Positions 1-4,527 of a DNA stretch of 6,556 nt are shown one piece after another. The notes below the pieces were generated by a model. The model was not told the origin of the DNA and did not search any database. It was given only the letters and a program-made list of their open reading frames with translations. Source of the DNA: Clostridia bacterium (GTDB taxonomy: Bacteria; Bacillota; Clostridia; Oscillospirales; CAG-272); NCBI GenBank assembly GCA_900763885.1, contig CAAFLY010000111.1:1-6556 (forward strand), written 5' to 3'. The stretch's first letter is position 1. The number at the start of each line of letters is the position of its first letter. The position numbers and the translations under genes were made by a program.

Positions 1-9
1 GAATCCGTC

Positions 10-60
10 CCGTTTTTTGCGCGCGCCCTCCCGCAAACAGGGGTTTTCGCGCAAAAACGG
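10..60. repeat. Long inverted repeat (strong hairpin) downstream of lplA2
   Basis: Arms CCGTTTTTTGCGCG (10-23) and CGCGCAAAAACGG (48-60) are complementary except for one extra T. The 24-nt spacer contains a nested CCCT/AGGG stem (26-29 with 39-42). The stem ends in a CCG/CGG clamp and is not followed by a T-run in either direction, so it is not a standard intrinsic terminator. It could be a transcript-end structure of the lipoylation operon, a leader element of a gene beyond the left edge, or a dispersed palindromic repeat. Confidence 0.6.
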
Positions 61-105
61 CCTTTCATCAGCGTTTCCGTATCCCTCGCACGCCTTTTCG
101 TACTA

Positions 106-114
106 TGCTATAAG
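106..114 (+). promoter_or_regulatory. Possible extended -10 promoter on the plus strand
   Basis: TGCTATAAG matches the extended -10 pattern TGnTATAAT in all but the final base. No good -35 hexamer is found upstream. A transcript would start near 121, pass a small hairpin (123-140) and run antisense into lplA2; no plus-strand gene is visible to receive it. Chance occurrence in an AT-richer spacer is quite possible. Confidence 0.25.
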
Positions 115-122
115 ACGTATCA

Positions 123-140
123 CGGGAGAAAAAGTTCCCG
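123..140. other. Small hairpin between lplA2 and the long inverted repeat
   Basis: CGGGA and TCCCG flank an 8-nt A-rich loop. The lplA2 transcript would cross it about 40 nt after the stop codon, but no U-tract follows on that strand. On the plus strand a seven-T run begins about 11 nt after the stem, too far for a classic terminator. At best a weak or factor-assisted 3' structure. The remainder of 1-178 holds no gene that I can support. Confidence 0.3.
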
Positions 141-178
141 CGAAATGCAAATTTTTTTGGAAATGTGCGATTTTTTCG

Positions 179-1144
179 TTATTCGGCAAGCGTGTGTGCG
201 ATTTGTGCCGGAGAAATGGAGAACAATCTGCCGGATAAGGGGGAGAGTGCTGTTTCCAGCGCCGGCTCTGACAGCGGCTGACCGATCAGACACGAGGCGA
301 TCTCACCGCCGTCCACGCTCGCGAAAAAGTCGCCGGAGACACGACAGTCCGCGATCCTACCGTTCTTCATCGACAGCGCGAACTCCATCGTGCCGCCGGG
401 CAGGTGACAGACCTTCGTGATCTCGTATTTCGGACCCGTTTTCCACACCGACGCGCCGTAATGCGTAAGTCCCAGTGTGTGGATCCGTTCGCGCACATCG
501 TCGGTCAGCGGATACGGGTCGGTGTGGCCGCATAAGGCAAGCAGAAGTGCGTCCCGGAAGGCGGCAAGGGGCATATCGTGCGGCAGATGCTCCCGGATGT
601 TAGTCACGCGATCCCGGACGGAGGCGATGCTTTTCGAGGTGATTTTGTACGGCTTCGGGGTGGTGGCGCGGGTCAATGCGGCAAGATCCGTGTCGAAGAG
701 GAGGGAGCCGTGGTGGACCGTCGCGCCGCCGAGCTTGTACTGCGCGTTGCCGGACACCTTTTTCCCGGAGACGAGAATGTCATTCCGTCCATCCGCCGCC
801 GCGTCCAGTCCCAGAGCCGACAGCGCGCGCGTGACCGGGGTGACAAATGCCGAAAAATCGATATACGGCGAGGAATCCGGGACGATATAGGAAAACTGGA
901 GCCCGCCCGGATCGGTGTAGATCGTGCCGCCGCCGGACATACGGCGGATCACCGCGATGGCGTTTTTTTCCACGTACGCCCGGTCGATCTCCTCCAGCGC
1001 GTTCTGGTATTTCCCGAGCATGACGGTCGGCGTGGTGCTCCAGAGCAGAAATACCGTGTCCGACAGCCCTGCCTCCGTCGCGAAATACATCTCACAGCCG
1101 AAGTTTTCCATCGCGGACAGGGAACCGATGTCTGCGTAGATCAT
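179..1144 (-). CDS. Divergent lipoate-protein ligase family protein (LplA2)
   Basis: A 321-residue member of the BPL/LplA/LipB fold, predicted to attach lipoate or octanoate to a lipoyl domain. Recognisable motifs: RRMSGGGTIYTD (67-78), GRND (119-122), GKKVSGNAQ (127-135) with the acyl-binding lysine, HHGSLLFD (144-151) and SKSIASVRDRVTNI (170-183). It departs from the classic GGGxVYHDxGNxNF loop, reading YTDPGGLQF (76-84), so the usual His and Asn are Thr77 and Gly81. The GRxQN motif is GKYQN (44-48), and the N-terminal PxxNLAxEE helix is replaced by a different one. The C-terminal part has WKTGPKYEITK (234-244) instead of WxWxYGKSPxF. These changes look coordinated, so I favour a specialised subfamily over decay. 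It overlaps lipA by 4 nt and is the last gene of the unit. Substrate and direction (ligase or transferase) are not decided by sequence. Confidence 0.88.
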   Translation of the reverse strand: MIYADIGSLSAMENFGCEMYFATEAGLSDTVFLLWSTTPTVMLGKYQNALEEIDRAYVEKNAIAVIRRMSGGGTIYTDPGGLQFSYIVPDSSPYIDFSAFVTPVTRALSALGLDAAADGRNDILVSGKKVSGNAQYKLGGATVHHGSLLFDTDLAALTRATTPKPYKITSKSIASVRDRVTNIREHLPHDMPLAAFRDALLLALCGHTDPYPLTDDVRERIHTLGLTHYGASVWKTGPKYEITKVCHLPGGTMEFALSMKNGRIADCRVSGDFFASVDGGEIASCLIGQPLSEPALETALSPLSGRLFSISPAQIAHTLAE

Positions 1145-2049
1145 ACGGAACCCTCCGCTTTTTCCGGATCGGCAGCCGCGTCCCGTGCCATCGCGTCCAG
1201 GGCGTCCGCCGCCCGATAGGAGCTGCGGACAAACGGACCGGACGACACAAACCGGAAGCCTATGTCCAGCGCTTCCTTTTTGTACGCGTCAAATTCCGCC
1301 GGGGTGACGTATCGCGCGAGGGGATAATGCGCCGGGGACGGCTGGAGATACTGACCGATCGTCAGTATTTCGCATCCGGTGTCGTGTACATCCCGCATCA
1401 GCCGCGTGATCTGCGCGCCCGTTTCCCCAAGCCCGACCATGAATCCCGTTTTCGTATGGATGTCGGGGCGCTTTTCGTGACAGTACCGCAGTACCGCGAG
1501 CGAACGGTCGTATTTTGCCTGCGGACGGACGGCGTCGTATAATTCCGCGACCGTCTCCACATTGTGGTTGAGGACATCCGGGGAGGCGGCGAGGATCGTG
1601 TCCAGCGCGGCGGTGTCCCCCTTGCAGTCGGAGATGAGAACCTCCACGGTGGCGGACGGCTGGTACTGCCGGATCGCGTGGATCACGGCGGCAAAATGGG
1701 CGGCGCCTCCGTCGGGCAGATCGTCGCGGGTCACACAGGTCACCACGGCATGGCGCAGACCGAGATCCCGTACCGCCTTGCCGATATGCGCGGGTTCCTC
1801 CGGATCCAGCGGCTCCGGTTTGCCGTGCACGACGTTGCAGAACCGACAGTTGCGCGTACACTGACTGCCCATGATCATAAAGGTCGCCGTATGCTTGCGG
1901 TAGCATTCGCCGAGATTGGGGCAGTTCGCTTCCCGGCAGACGGTGTGCAGACCGAGCGAGGTCATCATTTCGGCAACCTGTGCCACCGCGTCGGGATTGT
2001 AGCGCACACGGAGCCAGTCCGGTTTGGGTGTGGAACGTTTCTTTTCCAT
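1141..2049 (-). CDS. lipA: Lipoyl synthase (radical SAM)
   Basis: Inserts two sulfur atoms at C6 and C8 of an octanoyl group already bound to a lipoyl-domain lysine, making lipoyl. The 302-residue product has every diagnostic element: the auxiliary 4Fe-4S ligands Cys38, Cys43 and Cys49 (C-x4-C-x5-C in CREANCPNLGEC), the radical SAM cluster Cys64, Cys68 and Cys71 (C-x3-C-x2-C in CTRNCRFC), and the C-terminal RSSY (275-278) whose serine ligates the auxiliary cluster that is sacrificed for sulfur. Length is usual for the family. Because LipA needs protein-bound octanoate, an octanoyl-loading enzyme is required; no LipB is visible, so one of the flanking LplA-family proteins may supply it. The gene follows the lipoyl domain, and its stop overlaps the start of lplA2 (ATGA), implying coupled translation. 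Confidence 0.98.
   Translation of the reverse strand: MEKKRSTPKPDWLRVRYNPDAVAQVAEMMTSLGLHTVCREANCPNLGECYRKHTATFMIMGSQCTRNCRFCNVVHGKPEPLDPEEPAHIGKAVRDLGLRHAVVTCVTRDDLPDGGAAHFAAVIHAIRQYQPSATVEVLISDCKGDTAALDTILAASPDVLNHNVETVAELYDAVRPQAKYDRSLAVLRYCHEKRPDIHTKTGFMVGLGETGAQITRLMRDVHDTGCEILTIGQYLQPSPAHYPLARYVTPAEFDAYKKEALDIGFRFVSSGPFVRSSYRAADALDAMARDAAADPEKAEGSV
1151..1156 (-). promoter_or_regulatory. Ribosome binding site of lplA2
   Basis: GGAGGG lies 6 nt before the ATG at 1144, inside the last codons of lipA. It is the strongest Shine-Dalgarno in the window and fixes the start in the 4-nt overlap. Confidence 0.85.
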
Positions 2050-2061
2050 GATTTTTTGTAA

Positions 2062-2067
2062 TTCCTT
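2062..2067 (-). promoter_or_regulatory. Probable ribosome binding site of lipA
   Basis: AAGGAA on the minus strand lies 12 nt before the ATG at 2049, separated by an A-rich spacer. The spacing is somewhat long, but no better site or start exists in the 32-nt gap, and the start gives a typical LipA N-terminus. Confidence 0.5.
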
Positions 2068-2081
2068 TTTGGCAGCCGTGC

Positions 2082-2327
2082 TTACCGCGCGACCTCTTCC
2101 GTTTCGAGTACCGTTTCGCCCACCGCCACAGCGTCGCCCTCCTCCGCCTTGAGTGAGACGATCCGCAGTGCCGACGGCGCCTCGATCTGGCTGACCACCT
2201 TGTCCGTCTCCACCTCAAAGAGCACCTGACCGGGTTCCACCACGTCGCCTTCCTCTACCATATATTGGCAAAGCACGCCCTCCGTCATGTCCGGGGACAG
2301 CTTCGGCATTTTGATTTTCAGTGCCAT
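2082..2327 (-). CDS. Free-standing lipoyl-domain protein (81 residues)
   Basis: The whole protein is a single biotinyl/lipoyl domain of the E2 type. It starts directly with the first strand (KIKMPKLSPDMTEG, 4-17), continues through EEGDVVEPGQVLFEVE and carries the attachment motif ETDKV with the predicted lipoylated Lys43. It ends with the symmetric second half (EEGDAVAVGETV) and stops at once, with no hinge, peripheral-subunit-binding domain or acyltransferase core. ETDKV favours lipoyl over the biotin motif AMKM. Its position between a lipoate ligase and lipA strongly suggests that it is their substrate. It may be the swinging arm of a split dehydrogenase complex, or a carrier that holds octanoyl/lipoyl for relay to other proteins as GcvH does in Bacillus. 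The E1, E2 core and E3 are not in the window. It has its own ribosome binding site and no sign of truncation. Confidence 0.93.
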   Translation of the reverse strand: MALKIKMPKLSPDMTEGVLCQYMVEEGDVVEPGQVLFEVETDKVVSQIEAPSALRIVSLKAEEGDAVAVGETVLETEEVAR

Positions 2328-2335
2328 AATCAGTA

Positions 2336-2343
2336 TCCTTTCC
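2336..2343 (-). promoter_or_regulatory. Ribosome binding site of the lipoyl-domain gene
   Basis: GGAAAGGA on the minus strand lies 8 nt before the ATG at 2327, in the 21-nt gap after lplA1. It supports independent translation of this very short gene and argues that the gene is real. Confidence 0.75.
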
Positions 2344-2348
2344 GTATT

Positions 2349-3263
2349 TTATGAAAACAGCGCGTCCGCCGGAATCGCCCCGTATCCGTTTTCCGACAGT
2401 GCGGCCCGGATTGCGTCCGGCTTCAGCGGCACATCCGTGAGCGCGGGGACGACCGATGCGTCGATGGTCGCTTCCGTGATCCTGCCATGGCGCGCCATAT
2501 AGGAGAGCTCTCTGCCGGATACGGTGCGCGTGAACGAAAACGCCGGGGATTTGCCGTAGATCCAGTCCCACGTGCGGTATTTTTCCGCCGCCAAACGTTC
2601 GGCAAGCGCGGATTCCGTCTCGTTCAGTTCCCGCGGAGCGTTCCCGTCCGACAGAGCCGTCCAGAGATACGCGCGAAAATCCGCGAGGGTTGTCTCCGGG
2701 GCGAGATACGGCTTGATGTTCCCGACCGGAGAGGGCTTGCTGCGGATCGCCTTTGAGCGGATGGCAGCGTTCTCCCGCGCGGTCGTCAGCCGGTGCAGTA
2801 CGGTCAGATCCGCGTCAAAGAGGAGTGTGCCATGGTGCAGAACCGTCCCGCCGAGCACTGCCTGCGCGTTGCCGGAGATCTTTTTGCCGTGCGCGACCAG
2901 GTCACAGATCCCGCCCTGAACGCATGGGACGCCGAGCGCCGACAACGCGTTTGCCATCGGGAGGAGAAAATGCGGGTATCCGTCCGCTGCATTCTCCCGC
3001 GGCGTGAGGATCGTGTAGTTGAGATTGCCCATGTCGTGGTATACGGTGCCGCCGCCGGTGTTTCTGCGCACCACGGGGATCCCGGCGGCCCATACCTCCG
3101 GCAGACAGACCTCTTCAAAGATGTTCTGGTTCCTGCCGCATACCACGCACGGCGGATTCTGCCAGAGCATCACGACCGTCTCGCCCGGATACAGCGTGAC
3201 AAGCGCCTCCTCCGCCGCGATGTTGACATACGGATCGAGTCCGCGGTTGTCGATGCAGAGCAT
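2349..3263 (-). CDS. Lipoate-protein ligase, two-domain LplA family (LplA1)
   Basis: Predicted to activate lipoate or octanoate with ATP and transfer it to the lysine of a lipoyl domain. The 304-residue product has the large catalytic domain: CGRNQN (42-47), RRNTGGGTVYHD (66-77), GNLNY (79-83), GKKISGNAQ (126-134) with the acyl-binding lysine, and HHGTLLFD (143-150). The small C-terminal domain is recognised by TWDWIYGKSPAF (231-242), as in full-length LplA. Two departures stand out. The usual GRND before GKK reads GGICD (117-121), and the usual SxRSRVTN element reads SKPSPVGN (175-182). Cys114 lies near where LipM-type octanoyltransferases carry their catalytic cysteine, though I align this only from memory. 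Its ATG starts 1 nt after the tgt stop with no strong Shine-Dalgarno, suggesting translational coupling. Ligase fold is sure; ligase versus transferase and the preferred acyl group are open. Confidence 0.9.
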   Translation of the reverse strand: MLCIDNRGLDPYVNIAAEEALVTLYPGETVVMLWQNPPCVVCGRNQNIFEEVCLPEVWAAGIPVVRRNTGGGTVYHDMGNLNYTILTPRENAADGYPHFLLPMANALSALGVPCVQGGICDLVAHGKKISGNAQAVLGGTVLHHGTLLFDADLTVLHRLTTARENAAIRSKAIRSKPSPVGNIKPYLAPETTLADFRAYLWTALSDGNAPRELNETESALAERLAAEKYRTWDWIYGKSPAFSFTRTVSGRELSYMARHGRITEATIDASVVPALTDVPLKPDAIRAALSENGYGAIPADALFS

Positions 3264-3264
3264 A

Positions 3265-4407
3265 TCAGTCGGGATTCCGCTCCGCGAGCAGATTGTGGTA
3301 TTTCTGGTAGAAGCTCTCGAAGTATCCCCCGTCCATGGCGTCGCGGATCTTCTGCATCAGATCGTTGTAGAAGTAGAGATTGTGCAGCACCGCCAGCCGC
3401 ATCCCGAGCATTTCCTTTGCCTTGATGAGGTGGCGCACATAGGACCTGCTGTGGAGACGGCACGCCGGACAGCCGCAGCTCTCGTCGATGGGACGGGGAT
3501 CGCGCGCGTATTTTTCGTTCAGGAGATTCATCTTGCCGTGCCACGTGAAAAGATTGCCGTGCCGCGCGTTCCGGGAGGGCATCACGCAGTCGAAGAAGTC
3601 CACGCCGCGATGCACACCCTCAAGAATGTTCTGCGGCGTACCGACGCCCATCAGGTACCGCGGCTTGTTCTCCGGCATGTACGGCTCCACCGCCTCGATG
3701 ATCCGGTACATCTCCTCCGCCTCCTCGCCGACCGCCAGACCGCCGATGGCATAGCCCGCGCAGTCGATCTCGCGGATCTTCTCCATGTGCCGGATGCGCA
3801 GATCCTCGTAGGTGCTGCCCTGGTTGATCCCGAAAAGCAGCTGCTGCGGATTGACGGCGGACCCGGATTCGTTCAGGCGGTTTAATTCCTCTCTGCAGCG
3901 GAGCAGCCAGCGTACCGTGCGGTCACAGGACTGCTTTGTGTAGTTGTACTCCGCCGGATTTTCGATGCACTCATCAAACGCCATCGCGATTGTCGAGCCG
4001 AGATGGGACTGGATGCGCATGCTTTCCTCCGGACCCATGAAGATCCGCTTGCCGTCGATGTGGGACGCGAAATATACGCCCTCTTCCTTGATCCGCCGGA
4101 GACTGGCCAAGGAAAATACCTGGAATCCGCCGCTGTCCGTGAGGGTCGGGCCTGTCCAGCCGGTGAATTTCTGCAGCCCGCCCATATCATACACCAGATC
4201 GTCGCCCGGACGGATGTGCAGATGGTACGTGTTCGACAGCATCACCTGGCAGCGGACCTCGCGCAGATCCTCCGCCGCCACACCGCCCTTGATCGCCCCG
4301 CAGGTCGCCACATTCATGAAAACCGGCGTTTCGATCGTGCCGTGCGGTGTGATCATCCTGCCGCGCCGCGCATGCGATTCGGCTTCCTTGTGAATCAGAA
4401 TAAACAT
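3265..4407 (-). CDS. tgt: tRNA-guanine(34) transglycosylase, preQ1-type
   Basis: Exchanges guanine 34 in GUN anticodons (Asp, Asn, His, Tyr tRNAs) for preQ1 in queuosine synthesis; cytoplasmic. The 380-residue length is normal for bacterial Tgt. Visible elements in order: DSGGFQ (91-96) with the general-base Asp91; FDEC (144-147); NQGS (195-198); GGLAVGE (222-228); FDCVMPSR (272-279) with the nucleophile Asp273; and the zinc ligands Cys311, Cys313, Cys316 and His342 (CGCPAC and LHNLYF). The Cys after FDE and the Val in GGLAVGE are the residues typical of bacterial enzymes using preQ1; eukaryotic queuine-using enzymes have smaller or different residues there. No queA or secDF neighbours, the common Tgt context, are in the window; instead tgt ends 1 nt before lplA1. 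All key residues are present and the gene looks intact. Confidence 0.97.
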   Translation of the reverse strand: MFILIHKEAESHARRGRMITPHGTIETPVFMNVATCGAIKGGVAAEDLREVRCQVMLSNTYHLHIRPGDDLVYDMGGLQKFTGWTGPTLTDSGGFQVFSLASLRRIKEEGVYFASHIDGKRIFMGPEESMRIQSHLGSTIAMAFDECIENPAEYNYTKQSCDRTVRWLLRCREELNRLNESGSAVNPQQLLFGINQGSTYEDLRIRHMEKIREIDCAGYAIGGLAVGEEAEEMYRIIEAVEPYMPENKPRYLMGVGTPQNILEGVHRGVDFFDCVMPSRNARHGNLFTWHGKMNLLNEKYARDPRPIDESCGCPACRLHSRSYVRHLIKAKEMLGMRLAVLHNLYFYNDLMQKIRDAMDGGYFESFYQKYHNLLAERNPD

Positions 4408-4413
4408 GAATTA

Positions 4414-4418
4414 CTCCC
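4414..4418 (-). promoter_or_regulatory. Ribosome binding site of tgt
   Basis: On the minus strand GGGAG lies 6 nt before the ATG at 4407. This spacing supports that ATG as the start, which also matches the usual Tgt N-terminus. Confidence 0.75.
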
Positions 4419-4434
4419 GTTTCTATATGTGATA

Positions 4435-4456
4435 CACGCGTACAACAGCACGCGTA
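4435..4456. repeat. Paired 8-bp direct repeat TACGCGTG upstream of tgt
   Basis: The plus-strand octamer cacgcgta occurs at 4435-4442 and again at 4449-4456, with centres 14 bp apart, about 28-50 bp before the tgt start codon. The embedded ACGCGT palindromes allow either protein binding as an operator or folding into a short RNA stem. No function is established from sequence alone. Confidence 0.4.
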
Positions 4457-4527
4457 TGGATTTTGCGAAATGTATACAAGCTTTTGCCGAGCTTCTCTCA
4501 AGAAGCGTACCGTTTTCCCCCGTATCT

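Larger units (their letters stand above)
4408..4527 (-). other. mutL-tgt intergenic region with small hairpin and direct repeats
   Basis: This 120-bp gap is the largest spacing between adjacent genes in the window. In transcription order it holds a perfect 6-bp hairpin with a TGAG loop (4491-4506), which has no following T-run and so is not a convincing intrinsic terminator. It then holds two copies of TACGCGTG (4449-4456 and 4435-4442) separated by 6 bp; each contains the palindrome ACGCGT, so they can also pair as a stem. A poor promoter candidate overlaps the hairpin: TTGAGA, 17 bp, TGTATA (-10 weak). Read-through from mutL and a local promoter are both possible. I see no gene here. Confidence 0.5.

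Noticed and set aside
2082..2327. Biotin carrier domain
   Set aside because: The attachment motif is ETDKV, not AMKM, and the gene sits among lipoylation genes.
3019..3885. Plus-strand open frame (288 codons) opposite tgt and lplA1
   Set aside because: Low-information composition, no family motif, and wholly opposite conserved catalytic sequences.
4491..4506. Intrinsic terminator after mutL
   Set aside because: The stem is only 6 bp and is followed by TCGGCAAAAG rather than a T-run on the minus strand.
4408..4527. preQ1 riboswitch upstream of tgt
   Set aside because: I find neither the short C-rich pseudoknot core with an A-rich tail of class I nor a plausible larger fold.
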